Positions 23,890-32,040 are shown, counted from the stretch's first letter. The stretch is DNA of 64,000 nucleotides from an uncultured Clostridia bacterium (GCA_934796775.1 CAKVPH010000001.1:229743-293742); one strand, 5' to 3'. Notes: generated from the sequence alone by a model not told the origin. Numbers and translations: made by a program.

Positions 23890-25512
23890 TTATGGCTTTT
23901 CTATGTTTTTTGCCTGTATTATTTTTTCAAAGATGTTTTTACAAATCGGAGCCGCAACCGTAGAACCGTACATACCACCAACGGGTTCGTCGATTATTAC
24001 AAGCGCAAGATATTCGGGATCGTTTGCAGGAAAAAATCCGGTAAACGACATAACGTATTTACCTGAAGAGATAATTCCGTTTTCATATTTTTGAGCCGTT
24101 CCTGTTTTACCGCCTACTCTGTAACCTTCTATATACGCCTGTTTGCCGCTACCGGAAGACACAACACCTTCCAGATAGGAAGCCAGTAAAGCAGAAGCCT
24201 TTTCACTTATGGCGCGGCGCGTTTCAACGGGATAATTTTTAAAAACGGTTGTGTTTTCAGAATATATTTCCTCCACAAGATAAGGTCTATGATACACCCC
24301 TCCGCTTACAGCCGCACTTATGGCGGACGCAAGCTGAAGCCCCGTAACCGCAATGGTCTGTCCGAACCCTATTCTTGCAAGATCTCCGTCGGTTACCGCG
24401 CTTTCAGGAATAACCATGCCTAAGGCTTCCCCCTGAAAATCAACGCCCGTTACTTTTCCGAAATTGAATTTATTTATGTATTCATACATTTTTTTCTTGC
24501 CGAGTGCAAGCGCTATATCCACAAAAATCGGATTGCAGCTGTTATTCAATGCAAGAGCAAGATTTTGCGACGAATGTTTTCCGTTTGCATGCGTACTCCA
24601 ACATTTTATTTTACGCCCGCCGATCATTCTGTATCTTCCGGACGGAAAAATATGTCCGGGCGAAAAAGCCGAAACGTTGCCTTGAAAATATTCTTCCAGA
24701 TTTGCCGCAGAGGTTATTACTTTAAAAGTTGAACCGGGTTCATAACTGTCGGTAACGATTTCGTTTCTGCCAACCTTCATAAGATAATCAACGTCGTCAC
24801 GCGGAACTTCGTTTAAATCAAACGACGGCTTTTGCGAGATCGCAAGAATTTTTCCGGTTTTTGGCTGCATTACAATTACTTTTGCAGATTTGGGCGAGTA
24901 TGTAGCAACCGCTTTTTGCATTTCGGCTTCACATATAAGCTGAATTTCAGAATCAATCGTAAGACGCATGGATAATCCGTTTTGCGCAGCAGTATAAGAC
25001 GGTGCTTTATTCTGTACGTCAAGCCCGATAAGGTCGCTTTCATATAATATTTCGCCGTCGGTACCACGAAGATATCTATCGTAATATTTTTCAAGCCCGC
25101 TTTGCCCGCTTCCGTCGGAAGAAACGTAACCCAACGTTTGGCAGAGCATATCGTTAAACGGATAAACTCTCATATTATCCGGCGAAAAATAAACACCGTT
25201 TAAAGAGGTATTTTCAAGCTCTTTTTTTTGCTCGGCAGTTATATTTTTCGCAACGGTTATTTCCGAAACGTTTTTATTTGTAATTTTAATATATAACGCT
25301 TCATAATCGGTTTTTAAAATATTTGAAAGAGTTTTGCAAACCTTTTCAGGATCGGTAACGCATCTTGTACGAACAAAAACCGAAAACGTTCCGCCGTTCC
25401 CTGCAAGCAAAACGCCGTTTGTATCCGTTATTACTCCACGCAAAGCTTTTACTGGAAGATCTCTCGTCCATTGATCAATAGCTTTTTCTCTATAAAAATC
25501 GCCTTTTACCAC
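23890..25512 (-). CDS. Class B penicillin-binding protein, FtsI/SpoVD type
   Basis: Transpeptidase that cross-links peptidoglycan at the septum or spore cortex. From GTG 25512: dimerisation domain (1-170), then transpeptidase with the S-x-x-K motif STFK (261-264), S-x-N as SCN (325-327) and KTG (469-471). No PASTA domain is present. The reading frame stays open upstream to 25638 and encodes a basic stretch, ILRKR, plus a hydrophobic helix (LFAIVLAITFIFLFIFG) exactly where PBPs have their membrane anchor. No ATG, GTG or TTG occurs there. A perfect GGAGG (25633-25629) is 8 nt before GTT at 25620. True translation almost surely begins near 25620. It follows the FtsL-like gene in dcw order; ftsI versus spoVD cannot be decided. 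Confidence 0.9.
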   Translation of the reverse strand: MVKGDFYREKAIDQWTRDLPVKALRGVITDTNGVLLAGNGGTFSVFVRTRCVTDPEKVCKTLSNILKTDYEALYIKITNKNVSEITVAKNITAEQKKELENTSLNGVYFSPDNMRVYPFNDMLCQTLGYVSSDGSGQSGLEKYYDRYLRGTDGEILYESDLIGLDVQNKAPSYTAAQNGLSMRLTIDSEIQLICEAEMQKAVATYSPKSAKVIVMQPKTGKILAISQKPSFDLNEVPRDDVDYLMKVGRNEIVTDSYEPGSTFKVITSAANLEEYFQGNVSAFSPGHIFPSGRYRMIGGRKIKCWSTHANGKHSSQNLALALNNSCNPIFVDIALALGKKKMYEYINKFNFGKVTGVDFQGEALGMVIPESAVTDGDLARIGFGQTIAVTGLQLASAISAAVSGGVYHRPYLVEEIYSENTTVFKNYPVETRRAISEKASALLASYLEGVVSSGSGKQAYIEGYRVGGKTGTAQKYENGIISSGKYVMSFTGFFPANDPEYLALVIIDEPVGGMYGSTVAAPICKNIFEKIIQAKNIEKP

Positions 25513-25682
25513 TGTAACGAAAAAAGATTTTCCGAAAATAAATAAAAAAATAAAGGTTATTGCGAGTACAATCGCAAATAACCTCTTTCGTAAAATGCTT
25601 ATTGAAAATTCGGTATTAACTTTTAGATCCTCCGTCTGTTATAATTTATCGGTAAAATCGCCGCCGATAAATCAAACGACGA

Positions 25683-26252
25683 TTAGCCGTCAACTTTTAC
25701 CATTCCCATGTCAATCGCGCGACGGATAACTTCTTCGTCGGAAGAAACCTGTTCGTAGCGAGAGTTTAAAGCTGCGTTTTCCTCTGTAAGAGTAGCAATG
25801 CGAGCTTCCTGTTCGCTTATATTGTTGTTCATGGTCTTTAAAAGCCTGGTATTCATTATAATAAGAGTAAATATAGTAAGCACTACGATTGCATAAACCG
25901 CAATCATAATTTTACTTTTACTGCTCATACCCTCTTTATATAATGCATTTTCTTTTTCGGTGTCCGTGCGGTCGTTCATGTCTTCATAAACGTAATTACG
26001 GTCTTTTCCGACAAACTGCATGGTCGTTCCGGAGGGAACGAGATCATCTTCAAATGCATTCCGAGTTTTTTCATTTATAAGTTTTTCAAATCCCGCCGTA
26101 TCGTTTCTTTCGCGTACGTTACGATTTGCGGCAAAGTCAGTTCTTTGTTGTCTTGCGTTTATATTACGTCCGGACGTCATTTCGGGTTCGTAATCAACGG
26201 TGTCTTCAGCATAGCCGTTGCTTCTTGAATACTGCCTGTCGTTATTTATCAT
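25683..26252 (-). CDS. FtsL-like septum formation protein
   Basis: 189 residues. A long polar, disordered N-terminal part (1-112, rich in N, R, D and E) is followed by one membrane helix (114-133, IMIAVYAIVVLTIFTLIIM) and a coiled coil (140-167, ISEQEARIATLTEENAALNSRYEQ). The layout and position between rsmH and the class B PBP fit FtsL, which bridges the septal PBP to DivIB/DivIC. Sequence conservation of FtsL is low, so the assignment rests on topology and synteny. The N-terminal extension is longer than in most FtsL proteins. Good ribosome-binding site GGAGGAGAGG. Confidence 0.75.
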   Translation of the reverse strand: MINNDRQYSRSNGYAEDTVDYEPEMTSGRNINARQQRTDFAANRNVRERNDTAGFEKLINEKTRNAFEDDLVPSGTTMQFVGKDRNYVYEDMNDRTDTEKENALYKEGMSSKSKIMIAVYAIVVLTIFTLIIMNTRLLKTMNNNISEQEARIATLTEENAALNSRYEQVSSDEEVIRRAIDMGMVKVDG

Positions 26253-26365
26253 ATTCCTCTCCTCCGATTTTATTCATTATTATTTTCAAACCGATCGGAT
26301 TTTTACTCCGTTCGGATATCAGTGTGCGTATTCGTAAAAAAAATATACCGCAATTTATAATTTTT

Positions 26366-26411
26366 AAAGTTTAGCGTTATAATTTTTCAAAGTTTAGCGT
26401 TATAATTTTTC
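26366..26411. repeat. Perfect 23-bp tandem duplication at the rsmH 3' end
   Basis: Two identical 23-bp units, 26366-26388 and 26389-26411, with a partial third copy beginning before 26366. The unit contains the rsmH stop codon and the last codons (E-K-L-stop), so the second copy repeats the gene's end just after it. It looks like a replication-slippage duplication with no effect on the protein. Confidence 0.85.
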
Positions 26412-27332
26412 AATTACGCGAAGCTTTGCACTCTTGCTGCGTGAATTGTTTTTGATTTCTTCTTCGGAAGCAATAATGGGTTTTTTAATAACCGGTTTAG
26501 CTTGCTGCGTTCTGCCGCAGATGCAAACGGGAATATTTCTGTCGCATGTACAACCCGTTGCAAGATCCGAAAAAGCGTGTTTGACTATGCGGTCCTCTAA
26601 CGAATGAAAGGTTATTACCGCAAACCTTCCACCCTTTTTTAACTTAGAAGCAATATCGTGAATAGCTTCGTTTAGTCCGCTTAATTCACCGTTTACTTCT
26701 ATTCTGATTGCCTGAAAGGTACGTTTTGCAGGATGTCCGTCCTTTTTGAACTTCGCAGGAATACTTTTTTCGATTAGCCTTATAAGGTCGCCCGTAGTTG
26801 TAATGGGCGATTTTTCACGCTCTTTAACTATGTTTTTTGCAATATTTGAGGCAAATCGTTCCTCGCCATATAAAAACAATATATCTTTAAGTCTTTTTTC
26901 GTCGTACCCGTTCACAACGTCATAGGCGGAAAGGCTTGCCTCATTATTCATGCGCATATCCAACCTCGCGTCTTCCGACATATATGAAAAACCCCGACTA
27001 CGCTCATCCAACTGATAACTCGACACCCCGAGATCCAAAAGCGCTCCGTCTATTTTGTCAACGTTAAGCTCTTTTAAAATTTCAAGAAAATTTTTAAAAT
27101 TGTCATGCACCAACCTAAATCTTCCTTTAAAAGATTCAAGTTTTTTTTCAGCCGCATTTATTGCGCAAACGTCAAGGTCGGTAGCTATCAATTCGGAATT
27201 TTTTGTGCGCTTCAATATTTCGTAAGAATGTCCTGCTCCGCCCAAAGTTCCGTCAAAATAGGTACCGTCATTCTTTAAATCGAGCGCCTGCATGCACTCG
27301 TCTAACATTACGGGTATATGTTTAAATTCCAT
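26400..27332 (-). CDS. rsmH: 16S rRNA (cytosine-1402-N4)-methyltransferase RsmH
   Basis: SAM-dependent enzyme methylating C1402 of 16S rRNA. 310 residues, standard length. It starts MEFKHIPVMLDECMQAL. The SAM-binding loop is DGTLGGAGHS, the DGALLDLGVSSYQLD block contains the conserved aspartates, and SYMSEDARLDMRM, RTFQAIRIEVNGEL and VITFHSLEDRIVK are all family blocks. Second gene of the dcw cluster, 11 bp after mraZ, the normal order. A 23-bp tandem repeat covers its stop codon. Confidence 0.97.
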   Translation of the reverse strand: MEFKHIPVMLDECMQALDLKNDGTYFDGTLGGAGHSYEILKRTKNSELIATDLDVCAINAAEKKLESFKGRFRLVHDNFKNFLEILKELNVDKIDGALLDLGVSSYQLDERSRGFSYMSEDARLDMRMNNEASLSAYDVVNGYDEKRLKDILFLYGEERFASNIAKNIVKEREKSPITTTGDLIRLIEKSIPAKFKKDGHPAKRTFQAIRIEVNGELSGLNEAIHDIASKLKKGGRFAVITFHSLEDRIVKHAFSDLATGCTCDRNIPVCICGRTQQAKPVIKKPIIASEEEIKNNSRSKSAKLRVIEKL

Positions 27333-27343
27333 CTTGCCTCGTT

Positions 27344-27769
27344 TCAGCTTAAAAGTTTTTTGTTAATATGAGCAAGATTTTCGGAATGAGTTTTTGCCGC
27401 TTTAGGTTTAAAATCTTTACTCATTATCGAAATATATTCGCCCATTCCCACTGAGCAAACGTCTTTTTCAAGATGAGCAAATTCTATAAACGTCGAAGGG
27501 ATTGTTACTCTTCCCTGCTTGTCCTCGATTGCGGGAGCTATTCTCGAACTGTAATCGAGCAAAGCAGCCTGATCCTCTTCGTTAAAAGCACTCATTTTTT
27601 CGTTGAGTTTCTTGTATTGTTCTTCTATAGCTTTACGGGGATAAATATTAAGTATTCCGTCTATGCCGCAAACAAAACAAAAATCGCTTCCCAACCCGTC
27701 TTTAAGGGCGGGAGGTATTCTTATTCTTCCGCGATCGTCTACTTGATGGTAGTAAGTTCCGAAAAACAT
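27344..27769 (-). CDS. mraZ: Transcriptional regulator MraZ
   Basis: 141 residues from ATG 27769 (MFFGTYYHQVDDRGRIRIP), the standard family start and length, preceded by AGGGGG. A further-upstream in-frame start would add 18 non-conserved residues. MraZ carries two AbrB-like domains, each with a D-x-x-GR motif: DDRGRIRIP at the start and DKQGRVTIP in the second half. It forms a ring that binds direct repeats in its own promoter and represses the dcw operon. Those repeats are present upstream at 27818-27842. Confidence 0.97.
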   Translation of the reverse strand: MFFGTYYHQVDDRGRIRIPPALKDGLGSDFCFVCGIDGILNIYPRKAIEEQYKKLNEKMSAFNEEDQAALLDYSSRIAPAIEDKQGRVTIPSTFIEFAHLEKDVCSVGMGEYISIMSKDFKPKAAKTHSENLAHINKKLLS

Positions 27770-27799
27770 ATTTAACCCCCTTTTGTATTCTGTACCTAT

Positions 27800-27842
27800 A
27801 CTATACCACATTTCGTAACCCAACGCAACCCTTTTTAACCCA
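27800..27842 (-). promoter_or_regulatory. dcw promoter with MraZ operator
   Basis: Minus strand: TGGGT (27842-27838), AGGGT (27832-27828) and TGGGT (27822-27818), spaced exactly 10 bp apart. This is the TGGGN-N5 repeat pattern bound by MraZ. The repeats surround a -35-like TTGCGT (27828-27823), which has a 17-bp spacer to -10 TATAGT (27805-27800). Binding would block RNA polymerase, consistent with autorepression. Confidence 0.85.
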
Positions 27843-27931
27843 AATTGACAAATCTTTTAATTTTTTTAGAAAAAAATTGTCGTAATTTTTTTTCAGCATT
27901 CATATACTCAATCCAAAAACAAGCTAAAAAG

Positions 27932-28717
27932 TTATAAACGGTAAATTTTGCAGAAAGCTTTTTCTGCCTTTTTGCAACCATTACCCAAAAAAGTTATCTG
28001 TTTTATGTCCGATAAATAATCGCTGTATTTTGCAACTTCAAAACAAATATTTTCGGTTCCGTCAACTATTTCGGCATCAGGAAACAATGCGGCAAATTTA
28101 TTTTTGATAAGCGCATAATGAGTACAGCCGAGATATACCCTTTTTATTTTTTTTAAATCTACCCCCGATATCTGAACAATTTTTGAATCAAGATTTAAAC
28201 TTTCAAGACGAAGAGCATTTTTTTCTATTTCTTTTGCAAGAGTTTTTAATGCTATAACCTTATACGAACAAATGTTCGATAATTGACTTATAGCTGGACT
28301 TTTCGCACTTTTTTCGGTACAAAATAACAACTTATCCGAATAAAAAAACGAGTTTTCTTGCTTTGTTTTTGAGATAACGGTTTTATTTAATTCACTCAAT
28401 AAAAAATTCTCGGGCGAAACCGTAATAACCGGCAATCCACTATTTTCAAACAGATGTTTTCCTATAAGCGACATAGTGTTGCAAGCCACAACAAGTAATT
28501 TTGCCCGCATTTTTTTTGCTTTATAAATAAATGAAAGGCAAATTTTTTTTATTTTTTTTACACTTTTATTCCCGAGCGGCACGACGTTCCCCTTACATAA
28601 GTAAATAAATGTTTCATACGGGAAAGCGTTATAAAGTTTATGCAATACCGAAAGTCCGCCGACTCCGCTATCTATAACTACGATAGGTCTTGTAAAAATC
28701 TGTTTATCTCTTTTCAT
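27932..28717 (-). CDS. murI: Glutamate racemase (divergent)
   Basis: Makes D-glutamate for peptidoglycan, matching the MurD substrate encoded nearby. 261 residues. Catalytic landmarks are IDSGVGGLSVL (acid/base region), VVACNTMS (first catalytic Cys) and LGCTHYAL (second catalytic Cys with His). The usual substrate loop GD-x4-PYG is altered: it reads CKGNVVPLG here, losing the Asp and the Tyr of PYG. It may be a weaker racemase or simply divergent. The ATG at 28717 has no visible ribosome-binding site. Transcribed towards mraZ, with 108 bp between its stop codon and the mraZ operator; divergent from rpsT. Confidence 0.88.
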   Translation of the reverse strand: MKRDKQIFTRPIVVIDSGVGGLSVLHKLYNAFPYETFIYLCKGNVVPLGNKSVKKIKKICLSFIYKAKKMRAKLLVVACNTMSLIGKHLFENSGLPVITVSPENFLLSELNKTVISKTKQENSFFYSDKLLFCTEKSAKSPAISQLSNICSYKVIALKTLAKEIEKNALRLESLNLDSKIVQISGVDLKKIKRVYLGCTHYALIKNKFAALFPDAEIVDGTENICFEVAKYSDYLSDIKQITFLGNGCKKAEKAFCKIYRL

Positions 28718-28818
28718 AAAAAGGCGTATATTATTAAAAAATTATTACAATATAATATATGAAAAGATATAATTAGTTGTTTTTTTGGTAAGATTTAGCA
28801 AAAATCCTTGAAAAATTC

Positions 28819-28847
28819 TTGCATTAAGAAAAAATATGTGTTAAAAT
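28819..28847 (+). promoter_or_regulatory. rpsT promoter
   Basis: -35 TTGCAT (28819-28824), 17-bp spacer, -10 TAAAAT (28842-28847). It lies about 38 bp before the rpsT start codon. Confidence 0.75.
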
Positions 28848-28884
28848 GAACTGCAGTAAGTAAGAACCCAAGGAGATAAATAAA

Positions 28885-29154
28885 GTGCCTAACATTAAAT
28901 CCGCGAAAAAACGCGTATTAGTAAACAACAAGAAAAACGAAATAAACAAGAGCAATAAATCCGAAGTTAAAACCGTAATTAAAAAGATTAACGCTCTTAT
29001 TGACGCAGGCAACGTAGCCGAAGCCGAAGAATATTTTAAAACCGTATGCAGCGTTTTAGATAAAGCCGTCGCTAACGGAACTTTCCATAAAAACACCGCT
29101 GCAAATAAAAAATCCGGTTTCGCAGTAAGAATCAACGCCCTCAAAAAAGCTTAA
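28885..29154 (+). CDS. rpsT: Small ribosomal subunit protein bS20
   Basis: 89 residues, lysine-rich: MPNIKSAKKRVLVNNKKNE, the standard S20 start, then SEVKTVIKKINALIDAGNV and NTAANKKSGFAVRINAL. Binds 16S rRNA early in 30S assembly. GTG start with AAGGAG upstream, own promoter at 28819-28847 and own terminator at 29207-29246. One of the few plus-strand genes. Confidence 0.97.
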   Translation: MPNIKSAKKRVLVNNKKNEINKSNKSEVKTVIKKINALIDAGNVAEAEEYFKTVCSVLDKAVANGTFHKNTAANKKSGFAVRINALKKA

Positions 29155-29206
29155 TTTTAAAATTTGCTCGTTGATTTTTAGCGTAAAATTAAATGCGTAT
29201 TTTTTA

Positions 29207-29246
29207 AGCCTGCTATACAAAAACTTGTAGCGGGCTATACTTTTTT
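29207..29246 (+). terminator. rpsT terminator
   Basis: AGCCTGCTA (29207 onward) pairs with TAGCGGGCT (ending 29236) through one bulge and G-U pairs; a run of six T follows (29241-29246). Confidence 0.75.
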
Positions 29247-29268
29247 AAAAAAATGGAGAATTTAAATT

Positions 29269-29571
29269 ATGATTATTGAATTAACGAATGAAAATTTTGA
29301 TAATGAAATTTCGTCACCGGAAAAAACTTTAGTTGACTTTTGGGCAACCTGGTGCGGACCTTGCAGAATGTTATCTCCTATTGTAGATAAAATTGCCGAA
29401 ACGGCAGACGGATTTAAAGTAGCTAAAGTAAACGTTGACGAACAGCCCGATATTGCCCGCAAGTATTCTATAGCGGCAATACCTACCCTTTTGGTCTTTC
29501 AAAACGGCGAAGTTATTAAAAAATCGGTTGGGCTTTTAAACGAAGAAGAAGTCCTTGAATTGTTAAAATAA
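29269..29571 (+). CDS. trxA: Thioredoxin
   Basis: 100 residues, full-length thioredoxin. Redox-active site WCGPC within FWATWCGPCRML. Other conserved features are the VNVDEQPDIARKY segment and the cis-proline in AAIPTLLVFQNGE. Cytoplasmic disulfide reductase that recycles ribonucleotide reductase and other enzymes. ATG 29269 with GGAG upstream. Follows rpsT by 114 bp after the rpsT terminator. Confidence 0.97.
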   Translation: MIIELTNENFDNEISSPEKTLVDFWATWCGPCRMLSPIVDKIAETADGFKVAKVNVDEQPDIARKYSIAAIPTLLVFQNGEVIKKSVGLLNEEEVLELLK

Positions 29572-29584
29572 TAAATAACAAAAA

Positions 29585-29646
29585 TAAAAAAATGCTTTAC
29601 CTTTTTTGCAAATTGTTTAACTTGCACTATTTGGTAAAGCTTTTTT
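29585..29646. terminator. Bidirectional terminator between trxA and the SSB-like gene
   Basis: GCTTTACC (29594-29601) pairs with GGTAAAGC (29633-29640), extended by flanking A and T runs. A second inner pairing, GCAA/TTGC, lies in the loop. It serves the convergent genes on either side. Confidence 0.85.
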
Positions 29647-29674
29647 ATTTATAAACTTTAATAGGAAAAACTTT

Positions 29675-30370
29675 TTATATTATTATCCGGCAAGCCTCGT
29701 CCGGCTGTTTACAATCTTTATTGAAATCAAGCGAAAGATCGAAGTCGTCCGCACTGTCAAATGCGGCAAGTCTGCTTACCGAAACTTCATAGGCAGTCAT
29801 TACACGGCTTTCTGTTTCGCTTATTTTTTTAGTATATTCTCTGCTTTGAATCCTACCCGATAATGCAAGCTTATCACCCACACTCAAATTTTTTACAAAC
29901 CTTGCATTGCGCCCCCAAGCAATGCAAGGAATGTAATCCGATTTATTGTACGATCTGTTTACAGCGAGCAATATATCAGTTATTTCTCTGTTAAACGGAG
30001 TCGTTCTATAAACCGGAGCTTTACAAATATATCCCGAAAGCGCAATGCTGTTGGGATTTTTTGTAAATACGTCGTTAAATATTTCGCGCACAAAAACCGT
30101 AAGCATAAGGCGACTTTTCCCGTCGCACATTTTGTTATAACTTCTGAATTGTCCTACCGCGCAAAGAGTAGAACCCACGTCAAGTTTATTTGCCTCTATA
30201 AGTCGTTCCGATATAGTAACGGGCAAAACGTCTTTTTGCCCCGATAATCTTGAAACGCTTACGTTCATTTCATAAAATCCTTCGCCATACACTTCGTGCG
30301 AAAATTCCGCTTTTGTTAAAACCTCGCCTAAAATGTACACTTTGTTGTTTTGCTTTTCCTGGTAATTCAT
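29675..30370 (-). CDS. SSB-like protein with two OB folds
   Basis: 231 residues with two tandem OB-fold-like halves. The first (about 10-105) begins NKVYILGEVLTKAEFSHEVYGEGFYEMNVSVSRLSG. The second (about 115-215) contains VYRTTPFNREITDILLAVNRSYNKSDYIPCIAWG and KLALSGRIQSREY, close to the single-stranded DNA-binding protein core. It lacks the acidic DDDIPF tail of housekeeping SSB, ending CKQPDEACRIII, so it is probably an auxiliary SSB-family protein. GGAGG precedes the ATG. Convergent with trxA. Confidence 0.8.
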   Translation of the reverse strand: MNYQEKQNNKVYILGEVLTKAEFSHEVYGEGFYEMNVSVSRLSGQKDVLPVTISERLIEANKLDVGSTLCAVGQFRSYNKMCDGKSRLMLTVFVREIFNDVFTKNPNSIALSGYICKAPVYRTTPFNREITDILLAVNRSYNKSDYIPCIAWGRNARFVKNLSVGDKLALSGRIQSREYTKKISETESRVMTAYEVSVSRLAAFDSADDFDLSLDFNKDCKQPDEACRIII

Positions 30371-30409
30371 TTATTTTCCTCCTGAGCGGTTTAGCCGCAT
30401 TTTATTTTT

Positions 30410-31189
30410 TTACAGTTTTACCTGTTTGCCTTCGTTTGTTATTTTATAATTATCTTTATAAATCAGGTCACTTATTTTTACAAACTCGTAGCCTTGCCCT
30501 TTAAGCGTAGAAAAAATAAGCGGCAACGCTTCGGCTGTGTGCAAACCGTTATTATGGCAAAGAATTATGGAACCGCTTTTTACTTTTCCGATAATTCTCA
30601 TAGAAATTTCTTTTGCGGAAAGATTTTTCCAGTCAAGGCTATCTACGTCCCATTGTATAGTATATAACCCCTTACTTTCAGCTCGTTCGAGCAGTAAATT
30701 ATCGTAATCGCCGTACGGCGGGCGAAACAAACTTACTTTTTGCCCCGTTATATTCTCTATTACTTCACATGAATAATCTAACTCATAGTCTATTTTATCC
30801 GCGTTTAAAGCCGACATATGCGGATGCGTTTTGCTGTGCGTTCCGATCTCATGTCCTGCATTTATAATCGATTTCATATCTTCGGGATATTTTTCCGCCC
30901 AGAAAGAAACAGTAAAAAAGGTACATTTAACATCATACCTTTCCATTTCTTCCAAAAGTTTTGCGGTGTATTCGTTTCCCCAGGCGCAATCAAACGAAAT
31001 AGCTATTTTTTTATCATCACGGTCAACTGAATAAATAGGAATTTTCCGCACAGATAATCCGCATACAACGTCTGAAATAGTCGGCGCATAAAATACGGAC
31101 AAAAACACTACAAGCACAGAAAATAAACATATAGCGATTCCGGCTGTTTTTTTACCCATCCGAAACACAGCACGGCTATTTTTTAGCAT
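30410..31189 (-). CDS. Polysaccharide deacetylase, PdaB-like
   Basis: 259 residues from ATG 31189, chosen for the GGAGGTG upstream; a start at 31216 has no ribosome-binding site. One N-terminal membrane anchor (about 15-35), then a NodB deacetylase domain. ISFDCAWGNEYT is the PdaB-type variant of the catalytic Asp motif, HEIGTHSKTHPHMS gives the metal-binding His-x3-His, and LFRPPYGDYD and IILCHNNG follow. PdaB proteins act in sporulation on the cortex or spore wall, which fits the sporulation genes elsewhere in the window. Peptidoglycan or another N-acetylated glycan is the likely substrate. It lies 39 bp after the SSB-like gene's start region, same strand. Confidence 0.82.
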   Translation of the reverse strand: MLKNSRAVFRMGKKTAGIAICLFSVLVVFLSVFYAPTISDVVCGLSVRKIPIYSVDRDDKKIAISFDCAWGNEYTAKLLEEMERYDVKCTFFTVSFWAEKYPEDMKSIINAGHEIGTHSKTHPHMSALNADKIDYELDYSCEVIENITGQKVSLFRPPYGDYDNLLLERAESKGLYTIQWDVDSLDWKNLSAKEISMRIIGKVKSGSIILCHNNGLHTAEALPLIFSTLKGQGYEFVKISDLIYKDNYKITNEGKQVKL

Positions 31190-31333
31190 AACTATTTTAC
31201 ACCTCCGATTATACATCTTTAAACGTTTAAAATAATAAATAATTTTGTAATATAAGATCGAAAAAAGACGAACAAATTTATGCGTTTTACTTTATGCTAT
31301 AAAAATTGCCGATATGCAAAAAATATAAAAAAA

Positions 31334-31403
31334 GAAACCGAAAAATTATTTTAGCCGATTTGTCGGATTTTTTCCGACTACCGAATAAAAATTTTTCGAT
31401 TTC
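31334..31403 (-). terminator. Terminator of the hypothetical gene, with an adjacent second hairpin
   Basis: Minus strand: GAAATCGAAAAATT pairs with AATTTTTCGGTTTC, with an inner perfect GTCGGA/TCCGAC hairpin, followed by seven U. Directly upstream, at about 31421-31454, is another perfect 9-bp stem, TTTATCTTT/AAAGATAAA. The 288-bp gap between the hypothetical gene and the deacetylase holds little else. Confidence 0.7.
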
Positions 31404-31477
31404 TCTATATATAAACGTGCGTTTATCTTTCGCGCATAAAAGATAAATCGCGCCGATTAACTTTAAAAATATTTATA

Positions 31478-31954
31478 TCAACCAACCTGTTGAATATTTG
31501 AATCCTGCTTACTTTTTATGCGAAGCGGAAACGACAAATTGCCCACGTTTTTAAGCGGACTGCAATTTTTCATTTCGCAAGCAAGAGCGTTTAAATTTTC
31601 TGCATATTTTTCAATGCTGTCTCCCTTCATGCCTACCGAACAGCTTCCGAATAAAATAAAGCCCTTGCATTGAGTGATAATTTTTGCCGTTTCGGAAAAA
31701 ACCGTTTTATATTCCGGCGCAGTATAAACACAATATAATATTTTACTTCCCGAAAATTTTATCTTAAAGAACTTAGCAATGAGCGATATGGAAAATATAT
31801 TAGAATAATCCATTACAAAAACGTAAGGTTTTTCGGAAAAAATTTCTTTTTGCTTATTATCCAGAATATCTTGCACCGAAACAACTTCGTCATCCATGGT
31901 TTTTGCGATATAATCTAAAGCGAATTTATCAGTCGAGTAACAATCAATAATCAT
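31478..31954 (-). CDS. Hypothetical protein, possibly flavodoxin-like
   Basis: 158 residues; I do not recognise the family. Alternating hydrophobic strands and helices (IIDCYSTD at the start, YVFVMDYSNIFSISLIAKFF, KILYCVYTAPEY, KGFILFGSCSVG) suggest a small alpha/beta fold of flavodoxin or response-regulator type, but no phosphate-binding loop or phosphoacceptor is certain. GGGGG precedes the ATG. The promoter region carries three TTTACCT repeats 11 bp apart (32012-32040) and TATAAT at 31991-31986, so it is probably under a dedicated activator. It is monocistronic: its own promoter region and a terminator surround it. Confidence 0.55.
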   Translation of the reverse strand: MIIDCYSTDKFALDYIAKTMDDEVVSVQDILDNKQKEIFSEKPYVFVMDYSNIFSISLIAKFFKIKFSGSKILYCVYTAPEYKTVFSETAKIITQCKGFILFGSCSVGMKGDSIEKYAENLNALACEMKNCSPLKNVGNLSFPLRIKSKQDSNIQQVG

Positions 31955-31985
31955 TTTAAGCCCCCGCTTTAATTTTTATGATTAA

Positions 31986-32040
31986 ATTATAAACGAGTTT
32001 ATGTTACAAAAAGGTAAAACCAAGGTAAATTTCAGGTAAA
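31986..32040 (-). promoter_or_regulatory. Promoter region with three 11-bp-spaced TTTACCT repeats
   Basis: Minus strand: TTTACCT at 32040-32034, 32029-32023 and 32018-32012, an exact 11-bp period, followed after about 20 bp by -10 TATAAT (31991-31986). No good -35 is present. This is the arrangement of operators for OmpR/PhoB-family response regulators (tandem half sites, one per helical turn, replacing the -35). Confidence 0.65.

Noticed and set aside
27770..27823. 18-residue extension of MraZ
   Set aside because: Covers the transcription start and -10 region; the conserved family start is at 27769.
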